DNA from: Variovorax soli NBRC 106424
Lineage (GTDB): Bacteria > Pseudomonadota > Gammaproteobacteria > Burkholderiales > Burkholderiaceae_C
Length of the DNA: 64,000 nucleotides
Assembly: GCF_001591385.1 (NCBI RefSeq)
Contig: NZ_BCUU01000003.1
Coordinates: 62,001-126,000, forward strand
Reading direction: 5' to 3'
In this document: positions 41,390-51,301 of the stretch, piece after piece
How the letters are laid out: each line of letters starts with the position of its first letter
Numbering within the stretch: the first letter of the stretch is position 1
The notes under the pieces: generated by a model
The model's database searches: none
Told to the model about the DNA's origin: nothing
The model's input: only the letters and a program-made list of their open reading frames with translations
Program-made: the position numbers and the translations under genes

Positions 41390-41514
41390 GGTCGAGAATG
41401 TAAACGTCGACTTACAAATATTAGCACCCGCGTCCTGCGCCGCCTCTGCATGGAAGCCCGAGGCAGCCGTAATCGTTGTTCAGATGCCCAAATGGCCAAT
41501 TAGCTGCAGCCGGA

Positions 41515-42330
41515 TTAGTACTTTTGACAGTGCGGGCAATAGAAGGTGGACCGCTGGCCCTGCCGCAGTTGCCGGATCGGCGTTGCGCACACGCGGCAGG
41601 CCTCGCCGGCACGGCCGTAGACCATCGCCTCGAGCTGGAAGTAGCCGCCCTGCCCGTCCACGTTGGAAAAGTCGCGCAGGGTGCTGCCTCCGCGCTCCAC
41701 CGCACGCGCCAGGATGCTGCGCACCGCCTCGCGCAGCCGCGCCGCGCGCGGCCGGCTGATGCGCGAGGCCGCGAGCGTGGGCCGGATGCCCGCGGCAAAC
41801 AGCGCCTCGGACGCATAGATATTGCCCACGCCCACCACCAGGTCGCCGGCCAGCAGCACCTGCTTGATGGGCGCCTGGCGCCGGCGCAGGGCGGCATGGA
41901 ACTGGTCGAGATCGAAGGCTTCGCCCAGCGGCTCGACGCCCAGGCCGCCCAGCAGCTTGGTGGCCGTGGCCGCCTGCTCGTCGTCGGCATACACCACGGC
42001 GCCAAAGCGGCGCGGATCGTTCAGGCGCAAGGTGCCACGGTCGGTGACCAGGTCGAAATGGTCGTGCTTGCCGGCCTCGGGCAGTTCGTGTGCGAAGCGC
42101 AGGCTGCCCGACATGCCCAGGTGCAGCAGTAGAAGGCCGGCATCCAGGTCGATGAGCAGGTACTTGCCGCGCCGGCGCACGCCGAGCACGCGGCGGCCGG
42201 CCAATGCGGCAGGGTCGACCCCCAGGCCCCAGCGCAGCGGCTTGCCCAGGTGGACCGCGCGCACCTGCGCGCCGGCAATGCGGTCGGCAAAACCGAGGCG
42301 TGTGACTTCGACTTCGGGTAGTTCGGGCAT
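41515..42330 (-). CDS. mutM: Formamidopyrimidine-DNA glycosylase MutM
   Basis: The 271-residue enzyme excises 8-oxoguanine. It begins [20 protein letters not shown] with the catalytic Pro2/Glu3. Lys at about 58 lies in [13 protein letters not shown]; the H2TH region is [20 protein letters not shown]; the C-terminal zinc finger has CRVC near 244 and CPHC near 265 with YGRAGEAC before it. Together with mutY nearby it gives a GO-repair cluster. It is divergent from the TPR lipoprotein gene. Confidence 0.97.
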   Translation of the reverse strand: MPELPEVEVTRLGFADRIAGAQVRAVHLGKPLRWGLGVDPAALAGRRVLGVRRRGKYLLIDLDAGLLLLHLGMSGSLRFAHELPEAGKHDHFDLVTDRGTLRLNDPRRFGAVVYADDEQAATATKLLGGLGVEPLGEAFDLDQFHAALRRRQAPIKQVLLAGDLVVGVGNIYASEALFAAGIRPTLAASRISRPRAARLREAVRSILARAVERGGSTLRDFSNVDGQGGYFQLEAMVYGRAGEACRVCATPIRQLRQGQRSTFYCPHCQKY

Positions 42331-42416
42331 GGGCAGGAGAGTTGCGGCACCCGTCTGCAGCGCCCGGATGGACCCCTTGCAATCGTCGCCAAAGTTGCTT
42401 GGATTATTATGGTCCG

Positions 42417-44279
42417 ATGACCTTTCCGCCCCGCCGACTCCGCCTTGCGGCGGTCGCGTTGCTCGCCATCAGCGCAGGCGCATGCGCCTCCCTCGACCCC
42501 ACGTCCCAGGCCGACTCGTCGCCGGCTGCGGCCCCATCTGCGGCACCAGCCCCGGCCGCGCCGCAGGCCGCCCCCGGCTCCCCAGTCGCCGCTCCCCTGG
42601 GGCCGCCGAGCGCTCCGCCCCCCAAGACCGAAAGCCCGGCCGTGCCCTCGGCCATGACGGCCCAGATCTTCTATGAAGTGCTGGTGGGCGAGTTGACGCT
42701 GCGCACGGGCGATCCGGGCACCAGCTACACCCTGCTGCTCGATTCGGCACGGCGCACGCGCGATCCGCAACTGTTCCAGCGTGCCACCGAGATCGCGCTG
42801 CAGTCGCGCTCCGGCGACGCGGCGCTGGCGGCGGCGCGGGCCTGGAAGCAGGCCATTCCCGATTCGCGCGACGCCAGGCGGCTGGAGCTGCAGATCCTCA
42901 TCGCCCTCAACCGGCTGTCCGAAACCGTGGAGCCGCTGCGGGCCGAGCTGGCCGCCACGCCCCAGGTCGAGAAACCGGTGCTGATGAACGTGATTGCGCG
43001 CAACTACGCGCGAGCCAGCGACAAGAAACTGGCCGCCTCGGTGGTCGAGCAGGCCCTGTCCGAAGAACTGAAGACGCCCGCCATGGCGGCGCCCGCCTGG
43101 GCAGCCATCGGCCGTGTGCGGCTGGCGGCCGAAGACAACGCCGGCGCCCTGGAAGCGGCCCGTAAAGGCCTGCAGGCCGACCCTGCCGGCGAAGCGCCGG
43201 CCATCCTGGCGCTCGAGTTGATGGATGCCAACCAGGCCGATGCCGAAGGGCTGATCAAGACCTATCTCGACAACCCCAAGGCCAGCCCCGGCGTGCGAAT
43301 GGGCTACGCCCGCGAACTGGCGCAGGACCGTCGCTACGCCGAGGCAAGCAGCCAGCTGTCGACCCTGACCCGCCAGAATCCCGACCTGCCCGACCCCTGG
43401 CTGCTGCTGGGCAGCCTCCAGGCCCAGGCCAAGCAGGACGCGGCAGCGGAGAAGTCGGTCAAGAAATACCTTGCATTGGCGGAGAAGCAGCAGGATGGCG
43501 ACGAGCGCAGCTCCGGCATGACGCAGGCCTACTTCGTCCTCTCGCAAACGGCCGAGCGCCGCAAGGACTATTCGGCCGCCGAAAACTGGCTGGCCAAGAT
43601 CGACAACCCCGACGACCTCACCGCCACCCAATTGCGCCGCGCCGCGCTGCTGGCCCGCCAGGGCAAGCTGGAAGAGGGGCGCCAGGTCATCCGCGCGCTG
43701 CCCTCCGCCACCGCCGACCAGCGGCGTCAGAAGCTGCTGGCCGAAGTGCAGTTGCTGCGCGACACCAAGCACTACCAGGAGGCCTACGATCTGCTGGCGC
43801 AGGCCAGCGCAGCCGCCCCCAACGATGCCGACCTGATCTACGACCAGGCCATGGTGGCCGAAAAGCTCAACCGCATGGACGAAATGGAGCGCCTGCTGCG
43901 CCGCCTGATCGCCATGAAGCCGGACAACCAGAACGCCTACAACGCACTGGGCTATTCGCTGGCCGATCGGAAGCTGCGGCTGGACGAGGCGCGCACGCTC
44001 ATCCAGAAGGCGGTGCAGCTGGCGCCGGACGATCCGTTCATTGCCGACAGCCTGGGCTGGGTCGAATTCCGCATGGGCAACACGCAGGAGGCCACGCGCA
44101 TCCTGGAGGCTGCCTACAAGCAGCGGCCCGACCCCGAGATCGGCGCGCACCTGGGCGAGGTGCTGTGGGTGTCCGGCCAGCGCGACCGCGCCATGGCCAT
44201 CTGGAAGGAAGCCGTGCAGGCCGACGCCGAGAACGAAACGCTGCAGGAGACCCTCAAGCGCCTGCGCGTCAAGCCGTGA
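42417..44279 (+). CDS. TPR-repeat lipoprotein upstream of lolB
   Basis: The 620-residue protein starts at ATG 42417 ([20 protein letters not shown]) with a lipobox AGAC. A Pro/Ala linker is followed by many tetratricopeptide-like helices ([60 protein letters not shown]). The last repeats are the clearest. Its stop overlaps the GTG start of lolB, so both act in the same operon. Such TPR lipoproteins are conserved before lolB in Betaproteobacteria and probably act at the outer membrane. Confidence 0.88.
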   Translation: MTFPPRRLRLAAVALLAISAGACASLDPTSQADSSPAAAPSAAPAPAAPQAAPGSPVAAPLGPPSAPPPKTESPAVPSAMTAQIFYEVLVGELTLRTGDPGTSYTLLLDSARRTRDPQLFQRATEIALQSRSGDAALAAARAWKQAIPDSRDARRLELQILIALNRLSETVEPLRAELAATPQVEKPVLMNVIARNYARASDKKLAASVVEQALSEELKTPAMAAPAWAAIGRVRLAAEDNAGALEAARKGLQADPAGEAPAILALELMDANQADAEGLIKTYLDNPKASPGVRMGYARELAQDRRYAEASSQLSTLTRQNPDLPDPWLLLGSLQAQAKQDAAAEKSVKKYLALAEKQQDGDERSSGMTQAYFVLSQTAERRKDYSAAENWLAKIDNPDDLTATQLRRAALLARQGKLEEGRQVIRALPSATADQRRQKLLAEVQLLRDTKHYQEAYDLLAQASAAAPNDADLIYDQAMVAEKLNRMDEMERLLRRLIAMKPDNQNAYNALGYSLADRKLRLDEARTLIQKAVQLAPDDPFIADSLGWVEFRMGNTQEATRILEAAYKQRPDPEIGAHLGEVLWVSGQRDRAMAIWKEAVQADAENETLQETLKRLRVKP

Positions 44280-44788
44280 CGATCGCGCGGCGCCTGGCGC
44301 TGGCGGCCGGCACGGCCGCGCTGCTGGCCACCTTGGCGGGCTGTGCCAGCGTTGGCGGCGGCGCCGCGGCGCCCGCAGGCTCGGCAGCGGGCCACTGGAG
44401 CGGCCGCATGTCGCTGCGCGTGGACAGCGCACCGCCTCAAAGCTTCTCGGCCTTCTTCGACCTGCAGGGCAATGCGAATGCCGGCCAGCTGCAGCTCACC
44501 AGCCCCATCGGCAGCACGCTGGGCGTGGCACGCTGGTCGCCCGGCCAGGCCACGCTGCAAAGCGGCTCGGACATCCGGCAGTTCGACTCCGCGGAGATGA
44601 TGATCGAGGCCGCCACCGGCGCGGCCATACCGCTGGACGCGCTCTTCGGCTGGCTGGACGGGCGCCAGCAGAACGTGCCGGGTTGGCGCGCCGACCTGAG
44701 CCAGATTTCCACGGGCCGGCTGCAGGCCTTGCGCGAGTCGCCCGCACCCGCGGCTGACCTGCGCATCGTGTTCGAACAAGCGCAATGA
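44276..44788 (+). CDS. lolB: Outer-membrane lipoprotein LolB
   Basis: The 170-residue protein starts with GTG at 44276 (GTGA overlap with the TPR gene) and opens [20 protein letters not shown] with lipobox LAGC. Family segments: GHWSGRMSLRVDSAPPQSFS, AFFDLQGNANAGQLQLTSPI, GSTLGVARWSPGQATLQSGS. LolB receives lipoproteins from LolA and inserts them in the outer membrane. Gene order with ispE is conserved. Its stop overlaps the ispE start. Confidence 0.92.
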   Translation: MTIARRLALAAGTAALLATLAGCASVGGGAAAPAGSAAGHWSGRMSLRVDSAPPQSFSAFFDLQGNANAGQLQLTSPIGSTLGVARWSPGQATLQSGSDIRQFDSAEMMIEAATGAAIPLDALFGWLDGRQQNVPGWRADLSQISTGRLQALRESPAPAADLRIVFEQAQ

Positions 44789-45663
44789 AGGCAATCTACG
44801 ACCTGCCAGCGCCGGCCAAGCTGAACCTCTTCCTGCACATCACCGGCCGCCGCGCCGATGGGTACCACCTGCTGCAGTCGGTGTTCATGCTGATCGACTG
44901 GTGCGACACCCTTCATGTCGAGCTGCGCACCGATGGCCAGCTCTCGCGCGAAGACCTCACCACCGAACTGCCGCCCGACGACCTCGTGCTGCGCGCCGCA
45001 CGTGCGCTGCAGGCCCTGGCGCCTGCGGGCATGGGGGCGCACATCGGCGTGGCCAAGCACATTCCCGCGCAGGCCGGCATGGGCGGCGGCTCGTCGGATG
45101 CGGCCACCTGCCTGCTGGCGCTCAACCGCCTGTGGAAGCTCGGCCTGCCGCTGCCCGCGCTGGAAAAGGTGGGGCTCGCGCTGGGCGCGGACGTGCCCTT
45201 CTTCCTGCACGGCCGCAATGCGTGGGTGGAAGGCATCGGCGAGCTCATCACGCCGATCGAGCTGCCTGCGGCCGAGGTCGTGGTGGCCAAGCCCGACCAG
45301 GGTCTGGACACAAAATCAATTTTTCTTTCGCCGGACCTCGAACGCGCTACAAAGCCTGCTACAATCTCTGGCTTTGCTGCATGTAGTGCACAAGAGGCTG
45401 AGCAAATGTTCGGCTTCGGGCGCAACGACCTGCAGCCGGTTGCTCAAAGGCTTTGCCCCGCGGTTACCCAGGCCATCGACTGGCTCGGCACCAAAGGCTT
45501 GCAAGCCAGAATGACCGGTTCGGGCAGTGCCGTATTTGCACTGAACGCCGCAAAATCGCATGAAGCGGACTTGTCCGATGCGCCGCAAGGCTGGTCGGTT
45601 CGTCAATGCAAGAATTTGTCGGTCCATCCCCTGGCTGGGTGGGCAGACAGCGACAATTCATAG
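44785..45663 (+). CDS. ispE: 4-diphosphocytidyl-2-C-methyl-D-erythritol kinase
   Basis: The 292-residue GHMP kinase acts in the MEP isoprenoid pathway. N-terminal LPAPAKLNLFLHITGRRADG with YHLLQSVFMLIDW, the ATP-binding HIPAQAGMGGGSSDAATCLL and the C-terminal ARMTGSGSAVFALN are typical. The start overlaps lolB (ATGA). Codon usage in the segment 45310-45400 is more A/T-rich than elsewhere in the gene (TKSIFLSPDLERATKPATIS). A tRNA-Gln follows 30 bp after. Confidence 0.95.
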   Translation: MKAIYDLPAPAKLNLFLHITGRRADGYHLLQSVFMLIDWCDTLHVELRTDGQLSREDLTTELPPDDLVLRAARALQALAPAGMGAHIGVAKHIPAQAGMGGGSSDAATCLLALNRLWKLGLPLPALEKVGLALGADVPFFLHGRNAWVEGIGELITPIELPAAEVVVAKPDQGLDTKSIFLSPDLERATKPATISGFAACSAQEAEQMFGFGRNDLQPVAQRLCPAVTQAIDWLGTKGLQARMTGSGSAVFALNAAKSHEADLSDAPQGWSVRQCKNLSVHPLAGWADSDNS

Positions 45664-45693
45664 GTCGCCGGAAATTGTTCCGGTGTCCCGTGT

Positions 45694-45770
45694 AGGGGAG
45701 TCGCCAAGCTGGTTAAGGCACTGGATTTTGATTCCAGCATGCAAAGGTTCGAATCCTTTCTCCCCTGCCA
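45694..45770 (+). tRNA. tRNA-Gln (anticodon TTG)
   Basis: A 77-nt cloverleaf: acceptor AGGGGAG/CTCCCCT, D arm with GCC...GGC, anticodon loop TTTTGAT in stem CTGGA/TCCAG, T arm AAAGG/CCTTT with TTCGAAT, discriminator G and encoded CCA. It lies between ispE and prs, as in many Betaproteobacteria, and probably shares the ispE transcript up to the terminator at 45803. Confidence 0.95.
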
Positions 45771-45802
45771 AATTTTCTCGATAGGTCGTCAAACCCAAGA
45801 AA

Positions 45803-45827
45803 GGCCCCAAGCAACCCGGTTGGGGCC
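45803..45827 (+). terminator. Terminator after tRNA-Gln
   Basis: An 8-bp stem (GGCCCCAA / TTGGGGCC, 9-nt loop) is followed by CTTTTCGTTT. It lies 32 bp after the tRNA and 26 bp before the prs start, so prs depends on a promoter downstream of, or on readthrough past, this hairpin. Confidence 0.7.
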
Positions 45828-45852
45828 CTTTTCGTTTCGCCGGGACGCACGC

Positions 45853-46824
45853 ATGCAGGCTCCACATCCTGATTTCATGGTTTTCACCGGCAACGCCAAC
45901 CCCGGGCTTGCCGCCGAAATTGCGCAGAACCTCGGAACCACGCTGGGCCAGGCCCGCGTCGGCCGATTCTCCGACGGCGAGGTCACTGTCGAGATCAACC
46001 AGAACGTCCGCGCCCGCGACGTCTTCGTGGTGCAGTCCACCTGCGCCCCGACCAACGAAAACCTGATGGAACTGCTGATCATGGTCGACGCGCTCAAGCG
46101 CGCATCGGCCGAGCGGATCAGCGCCGTCATCCCCTACTTCGGCTACGCCCGCCAGGACCGCCGCCCGCGCTCCAGCCGCGTGCCGATCTCGGCCAAGGTG
46201 GTGGCCAACCTGCTGCAGACCGTGGGCGTGAGCCGCGTGCTGACCATGGACCTGCACGCCGACCAGATCCAGGGCTTCTTCGACATTCCGGTCGACAACA
46301 TCTATGCCTCGCCGGTGCTCCTGGGCGACCTGCGCGCCAAGAACTACGAAGACCTGATCGTGGTCTCGCCCGACGTGGGCGGCGTGGTTCGCGCCCGTGC
46401 GCTGGCCAAGCAGCTCAACACCGACCTGGCCATCATCGACAAGCGCCGCCCCAAGGCGAACGTGAGCGAGGTGATGAACGTCATCGGCGAAATCGACGGC
46501 CGCAACTGCGTGATCATGGACGACATGATCGACACCGCCGGCACGCTGGTGAAGGCGGCCGAGGTGCTCAAGGAGCGCGGCGCGAAGAAGGTCTATGCGT
46601 ATTGCACGCACCCCATCTTCTCGGGCCCGGCCATCGAGCGCATCACGCAGTCGGCACTGGACGAAGTGGTGGTGACCAACACCATCCCGCTGTCCGACAG
46701 CGCGAACGGCTGCAGCAAGATCCGCCAGCTGTCGGTGGCGCCGCTGATCGCCGAGACGGTGCAGCGCATCGCCAAGGGCGATTCGGTCATGAGTTTGTTT
46801 TCGGACCAGGACAATCTTTTCTAA
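45853..46824 (+). CDS. prs: Ribose-phosphate pyrophosphokinase
   Basis: The 323-residue enzyme makes PRPP for nucleotide, His and Trp synthesis. Start at ATG 45853 ([20 protein letters not shown]); the ATG at 45877 is an alternative. Motifs: [60 protein letters not shown], and the PRPP loop [21 protein letters not shown] strong terminator follows. Confidence 0.97.
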   Translation: MQAPHPDFMVFTGNANPGLAAEIAQNLGTTLGQARVGRFSDGEVTVEINQNVRARDVFVVQSTCAPTNENLMELLIMVDALKRASAERISAVIPYFGYARQDRRPRSSRVPISAKVVANLLQTVGVSRVLTMDLHADQIQGFFDIPVDNIYASPVLLGDLRAKNYEDLIVVSPDVGGVVRARALAKQLNTDLAIIDKRRPKANVSEVMNVIGEIDGRNCVIMDDMIDTAGTLVKAAEVLKERGAKKVYAYCTHPIFSGPAIERITQSALDEVVVTNTIPLSDSANGCSKIRQLSVAPLIAETVQRIAKGDSVMSLFSDQDNLF

Positions 46825-46845
46825 GGCCCGGTTCGAACCAAGAGC

Positions 46846-46866
46846 GGGCTCTCTTCAAGAGAGCCC
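46846..46866 (+). terminator. Terminator after prs
   Basis: A 9-bp stem (GGGCTCTCT / AGAGAGCCC, 3-nt loop) followed by TTTTTC lies 21 bp after the prs stop codon and 51 bp before rplY. Confidence 0.85.
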
Positions 46867-46917
46867 TTTTTCAATCGGCGCCGCACTGGTCGCGGTCGGC
46901 GTCTCAAGGAGTCAGCT

Positions 46918-47565
46918 ATGAAATTCGTCGCTTTTGAGCGCGCCAAGCAGGGTACGGGTGCGAGCCGCCGTCTGCGCATCTCGGGCAAGACGCCCGGCAT
47001 CGTCTACGGTGGCGAGGTCCAGCCGCAACTGATCGAACTCGATCACAACGCGCTGTGGCACGCCCTCAAGAAGGAAGCCTTCCACTCGTCCATCCTCGAG
47101 ATGGAACTGGGCGGCAGCGTGAGCAAGGTCCTGCTGCGCGATGTGCAATACCACCCGTTCAAGCAGCTGGTGCAGCACGTCGACTTCCAGCGCGTGGACG
47201 CCAAGACCCGCCTGCACGCCAAGATCCCGCTGCACTTCAAGGGCGAGGAAGAGTCGGACGCCGTCAAGCTGCAGCACAACCTGGTCAACCACGTGATCAC
47301 CGAACTCGAAATCAGCTGCCTGCCGGCTGACCTGCCCGAGTTCATCGAAGTCGACCTGTCGAAGCTGACCGACGGCGCCACGCTGACCGTGAAGGACCTG
47401 AAGCTGCCCAAGGGCGTGAAGTACGTGCCGCACGGCAACAAGGTGAACCCCGTGGTGGTGTCCGCCGTGGCTCCGCGCGTGGAAGAAGAAGCTGCCCCCG
47501 CTGCCGAAGGCGTTGCCGCCGAAGCCGCTGCCCCGGCCGCCAAGCCCGCCAAGGGCAAGAAGTAA
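46918..47565 (+). CDS. rplY: 50S ribosomal protein L25 (CTC/TL5 family)
   Basis: The 215-residue protein is the long form of L25, which binds 5S rRNA. N-terminal [20 protein letters not shown] and [20 protein letters not shown] are followed by [20 protein letters not shown], the C-terminal TL5 domain and an Ala-rich acidic tail ending AAKPAKGKK. The gene is preceded by a good AAGGAG-type site. It has its own terminator. Confidence 0.97.
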   Translation: MKFVAFERAKQGTGASRRLRISGKTPGIVYGGEVQPQLIELDHNALWHALKKEAFHSSILEMELGGSVSKVLLRDVQYHPFKQLVQHVDFQRVDAKTRLHAKIPLHFKGEEESDAVKLQHNLVNHVITELEISCLPADLPEFIEVDLSKLTDGATLTVKDLKLPKGVKYVPHGNKVNPVVVSAVAPRVEEEAAPAAEGVAAEAAAPAAKPAKGKK

Positions 47566-47594
47566 TCGGCGTTCGAGCAACGCGATTTGCAGCA

Positions 47595-47617
47595 AACGGC
47601 CCGCCTTGCGGGCCGTT
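47595..47617 (+). terminator. Terminator after rplY
   Basis: A 10-bp perfect stem (AACGGCCCGC / GCGGGCCGTT, loop CTT) followed by TTTCTTT lies 29 bp after the stop codon. Confidence 0.88.
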
Positions 47618-47637
47618 TTTCTTTGGCTTTCCGATCA

Positions 47638-47712
47638 GCGCACGCCCGGCCGCCCGAAGGGCGCTGAGCGCCCCCTCGGGGGCAGCGATACACGAAGTGA
47701 TGAGCGTGGGGT
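47638..47712. repeat. Comamonadaceae-type intergenic repeat
   Basis: The stretch GCCCGGCCGCCCGAAGGGCG followed by a GCGCCCCCTCGGGGGCAGCG core and CACGAAGTGATGAGCGTGGG matches, from memory, a repeat often found between genes of Variovorax and Acidovorax. It has internal dyads (CCGCCCGAAGGGCG, CCCCCTCGGGGG). It lies between the rplY terminator and the pth start. Confidence 0.5.
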
Positions 47713-47725
47713 TTCATAATTGCGC

Positions 47726-48358
47726 ATGATCAAGTTGTTCGTCGGCCTGGGCAATCCAGGCCCTGAGTACGAGGCCACGCGGCACAACGCCGGCTTCTGG
47801 TGGATCGACGCGCTGGCGCGCGATCTCAAGGTGTCGCTGGTGCCCGAGCGCAGCTACCACGGCTTCGCGGCCCGCGCCAATGTCGGCGGCCAGAGCGTGT
47901 GGCTGCTTCAGCCGCAGACCTTCATGAACCTCTCGGGCAAGTCGGTGGCGGCGCTGGCGCGCTTCTTCAAAATTGCGCCCGAGGAGATCCTGGTCGCGCA
48001 CGACGAACTCGACGTGCTGCCGGGCCAGGCCAAGCTCAAGTTCGGCGGCAGCCACGCCGGCCACAACGGCCTGCGCGACATCCATGCGCAACTGGGCACC
48101 GGCGACTACTGGCGGCTGCGCCTGGGCATCGGGCATCCCGGCGCCAAGTCGGAGGTGGTCGGCTGGGTCTTGAAGAAGCCCTTGCGCGAGCATCGCGAGG
48201 CCATCGACGAGGCCATCGTGCGAACCCTCAAGGCCGTGCCGGCGCTGGTGGCCGGCGAAATGGACAAGGCCACGCTACTAATTCACACCAGCAAGCCCCC
48301 GCGGCCCAAGCCGCCGCGCAAGGAACCGGGGGAAGGGAGCGAAGCGGCGGCAAACTAG
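47726..48358 (+). CDS. pth: Peptidyl-tRNA hydrolase
   Basis: The 210-residue enzyme recycles peptidyl-tRNA. Start at ATG 47726 ([20 protein letters not shown]) with the catalytic His in [13 protein letters not shown]. Other motifs: [76 protein letters not shown]. The C-terminal tail after about 190 ([20 protein letters not shown]) is basic, Pro-rich and longer than in E. coli Pth. Confidence 0.97.
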   Translation: MIKLFVGLGNPGPEYEATRHNAGFWWIDALARDLKVSLVPERSYHGFAARANVGGQSVWLLQPQTFMNLSGKSVAALARFFKIAPEEILVAHDELDVLPGQAKLKFGGSHAGHNGLRDIHAQLGTGDYWRLRLGIGHPGAKSEVVGWVLKKPLREHREAIDEAIVRTLKAVPALVAGEMDKATLLIHTSKPPRPKPPRKEPGEGSEAAAN

Positions 48359-48390
48359 CGGCATTCCAGAAAAAGGAGAGGGAGGAATGC

Positions 48391-48837
48391 ATGCCGCGGC
48401 TGTCACCGCTTGGGATCGCGCTCGCCTGCGTGGTCGCCACCCATTCAACAACTTCGATTGCGGCACCGGGCAGCATCTGGCGCTGCGGCAATAGCTATTC
48501 GGACACGCCCTGCGACGGCGGAACGCGATTGGACGCTCCACATGCGCAGCCCTCGGCAGAGGATCGCAGTCAGCGCGATGCCGACACGCGCCGCGACCAG
48601 GCGGCGGCCGACCGCATGCAGCGCGAGCGGCTGGAACTCGAGTCGAAGCCGCGCCAGGCCTTGGTGATCGGCCCGCCCGCAGCCGAGGCAAGCGGCGCCT
48701 CGCCATCGGCACGCGTCGCCAAGCCTGAGAAGAAGAAAAGGAATGCGAGGCCGAGCAGGCCCGACGAGTTCGTCGCCACCTATGCCGACCCGTCGACCCA
48801 GCCGGGCGACAAGAAGAAGACGAAGAAGAAGCGGTAG
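48391..48837 (+). CDS. DUF4124-like secreted protein
   Basis: The 148-residue protein starts at ATG 48391 behind GGAGAGGGAGG and has a signal peptide (MPRLSPLGIALACVVATHST, then SIAAP). A short CGNSYSDTPCDGGTR segment resembles the Cys pair of DUF4124 proteins (W-R-C-x-x-x-Y-S-D-x-P-C). The remainder is charged and low complexity (RSQRDADTRRDQAAADRMQR, then Lys-rich end). Periplasmic function unknown. Confidence 0.75.
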   Translation: MPRLSPLGIALACVVATHSTTSIAAPGSIWRCGNSYSDTPCDGGTRLDAPHAQPSAEDRSQRDADTRRDQAAADRMQRERLELESKPRQALVIGPPAAEASGASPSARVAKPEKKKRNARPSRPDEFVATYADPSTQPGDKKKTKKKR

Positions 48838-48853
48838 TCCGCCAGCGCCCTGG

Positions 48854-49270
<417 letters not shown>

Positions 49271-49289
49271 TTATGCTGCGGCCCGCCCT

Positions 49290-50240
49290 ATGAGTTTGTT
49301 CCTGTTCAAGCGCATCCTGACGCTGATCGCCACCCTGATTGGTACCTCGGTCATCGTCTTCCTGGTCCTCGAGATCCTTCCCGGCAACGCCGCCCAGATG
49401 CTGATGGGCGCGGACGCCTCGCCCGACGCGGTGGCGGCGCTGGCCACCAAGCTCGGGCTGGACCAGCCGGCCTGGACCCGCTACTGGCACTGGGTCGGCG
49501 GCCTGCTCACGGGCGACCTGGGCAACAGCTACGCGTATGGTTCGCCGGTGGTCGACCTGGTCCTGGAGCGGCTCGCCCTCACCATCCCGCTGGCCCTGAT
49601 GGCCATGGTCCTGACCACGGTGCTCGCGCTCATCGTCGGCGTGACGGCGGCGGCCAAGCACAACAGGATGGGCGACGTGGGGTTGATGGGCCTCACGCAG
49701 GTGGGCATCGCCATTCCCAACTTCTGGTTCGCCATCCTGCTGATCCTGGTGTTCTCGGTGGAGCTGCAGTGGTTCTCGGCCGGTGGCTTCGACGGCTGGA
49801 GCGAGGGCATCCTGCCGGGCATCAAGGCCCTGCTGCTGCCCGCCCTGTCGCTGGCGGTGGTGCAGGCGGCCATCCTGGCGCGCATCACGCGCTCGGCCGT
49901 GCTGGAGGTGATGCGCGAAGACTTCGTGCGCACCGCGCGCGCCAAGGGCGTGTCGCAGCGCGCCGTGCTCTGGGGCCATGTGCTGCGCAACGCCATGATC
50001 CCGGTGGTGACGGTGATGGGCCTGCAGTTCTCCGAACTGCTGGCCGGCACCATCGTGGTCGAGAACGTGTTCTACCTGCCGGGCCTGGGCAAACTGATCT
50101 TCCAGTCCATCAGCAACCGCGACCTCATCGTGGTGCGCAATTGCGTGATGCTGCTGGCCGCGATGGTGGTGATCGTCAATTTCGTCGTCGACGTGACCTA
50201 CGCCCTGATCGACCCGCGCCTCAAGGCCAGCGATATCTGA
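49290..50240 (+). CDS. Peptide ABC transporter permease (DppB-like)
   Basis: The 316-residue protein has six membrane helices. Family landmarks: MSLFLFKRILTLIATLIGTS, VIVFLVLEILPGNAAQMLMG, the EAA-loop EDFVRTARAKGVSQRAVLWG and MGLQFSELLAGTIVVENVFY. It forms the inner-membrane channel together with the DppC-like protein 10 bp downstream. The locus is B-C-D-F followed by the substrate-binding gene. Confidence 0.93.
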   Translation: MSLFLFKRILTLIATLIGTSVIVFLVLEILPGNAAQMLMGADASPDAVAALATKLGLDQPAWTRYWHWVGGLLTGDLGNSYAYGSPVVDLVLERLALTIPLALMAMVLTTVLALIVGVTAAAKHNRMGDVGLMGLTQVGIAIPNFWFAILLILVFSVELQWFSAGGFDGWSEGILPGIKALLLPALSLAVVQAAILARITRSAVLEVMREDFVRTARAKGVSQRAVLWGHVLRNAMIPVVTVMGLQFSELLAGTIVVENVFYLPGLGKLIFQSISNRDLIVVRNCVMLLAAMVVIVNFVVDVTYALIDPRLKASDI

Positions 50241-50250
50241 TCGGTTCGAG

Positions 50251-51132
50251 ATGAGCAGCCTTCCCGTCAGCCTCCCCTCCACTTCCACGCCGCAACTGCC
50301 CGGCTTCTGGCGCCGTGCGATGCACCACCGCAGCTTCGTCATCGGCGCCGTGCTCAGCGCATTGCTGATCCTCGCCGCCGCCGTCTCGTATGTCTGGACG
50401 CCCTGGTCGCCCTACGAGATGGACATGGCCAACAAGCTGCAGGGGCCCAGCAGCACGCATTGGCTGGGCACCGATGTTTTCGGACGCGACGTGGCTTCGC
50501 TGCTGCTGGTGGGCGCGCGCGCCTCGATCCTGGTGGGCTTGATCGCCGTGGGCATCGGCCTGGTCGTCGGCACCGCGCTCGGCCTGCTGGCGGCCGCGCG
50601 GCGCGGCTGGGTCGAGGAAGCGGTCATGCGCCTGTCGGACTTCACGCTGGCATTCCCGGCCATCCTGTCGGCCATCATGATGACCGCGGTGTTCGGCCCC
50701 GGCATCGTCAACGCGATCATCGCCATCGGCATCTACAACATCCCCACCTTCGCACGCATTGCGCGCGCATCGGCCAACGCGGTGTGGTCGCGCGAATACG
50801 TGGCGGCGGCGCGGGCCTGCGGCAAGGGCGCCTTCGCCATCACCCTGCAGCACGTGCTGCCGAACATTTCGGCGGTGCTGATCGTGCAAAGCACCATCCG
50901 CTTCGCCATTGCCATCCTGGCCGAGGCCGCCCTGTCGTACCTGGGCCTGGGCACGCAGCCGCCGCAGCCCTCGTGGGGCCGGATGCTGGCCGAGGCGCAG
51001 ACCATGATGTGGCAGGCGCCGCTGCTGGCCGTCTTCCCCGGCATGGCGATTGCATTCGCGGTGCTGGGCCTGAACCTGCTGGGCGACGGCTTGCGCGACC
51101 TGCTCGATCCGCGCCTTGCAAGAGCGAGATGA
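50251..51132 (+). CDS. Peptide ABC transporter permease (DppC-like)
   Basis: The 293-residue permease has an N-terminal helix (VIGAVLSALLILAAAVSYVW), the periplasmic HWLGTDVFGRDVASLLLVGA segment diagnostic of OppC/DppC proteins, and the EAA loop SREYVAAARACGKGAFAITL. It pairs with the DppB-like subunit. A 169-bp gap with a Variovorax-type repeat separates it from the first ATPase gene, so the operon is probably continuous but spaced. Confidence 0.93.
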   Translation: MSSLPVSLPSTSTPQLPGFWRRAMHHRSFVIGAVLSALLILAAAVSYVWTPWSPYEMDMANKLQGPSSTHWLGTDVFGRDVASLLLVGARASILVGLIAVGIGLVVGTALGLLAAARRGWVEEAVMRLSDFTLAFPAILSAIMMTAVFGPGIVNAIIAIGIYNIPTFARIARASANAVWSREYVAAARACGKGAFAITLQHVLPNISAVLIVQSTIRFAIAILAEAALSYLGLGTQPPQPSWGRMLAEAQTMMWQAPLLAVFPGMAIAFAVLGLNLLGDGLRDLLDPRLARAR

Positions 51133-51137
51133 TGCTC

Positions 51138-51290
51138 ACCCCCAGGCTCCCCTGCTTCGCAGGTCCGCCGACCCCCTCTCTGGGGGCGCACCCAGCGGCC
51201 CGGCAAAGCCGGTTCCGCGGGTGCCCTGGACCGGGCCTCTGCCGCGCCGTCGCAAGCGCGGATCAGGCGCGTCGCAACGGATTCATCGAA
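51138..51290. repeat. Intergenic repeat inside the transporter operon
   Basis: The stretch from CCCCCAGGCTCCCCTGCTTC through GACCCCCTCTCTGGGGGCGC to CCCGGCAAAGCCGG resembles a repeat that I recall between Variovorax/Acidovorax genes. It contains several GC-rich dyads. It separates the DppC- and DppD-like genes, where it could form mRNA hairpins that set the ratio of permease to ATPase. Confidence 0.5.
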
Positions 51291-51301
51291 CTCAAGATCG
51301 C

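Noticed and set aside
38676..41503. Long plus-strand frames opposite mutY and the dynamin gene
   Set aside because: Low-complexity Ala/Arg text and no family resemblance; the minus-strand genes have clear catalytic motifs.
42021..44432. 803-codon minus-strand frame opposite the TPR lipoprotein gene
   Set aside because: It ends inside mutM in a shifted frame and shows no motif; the TPR gene has lipobox and repeats.
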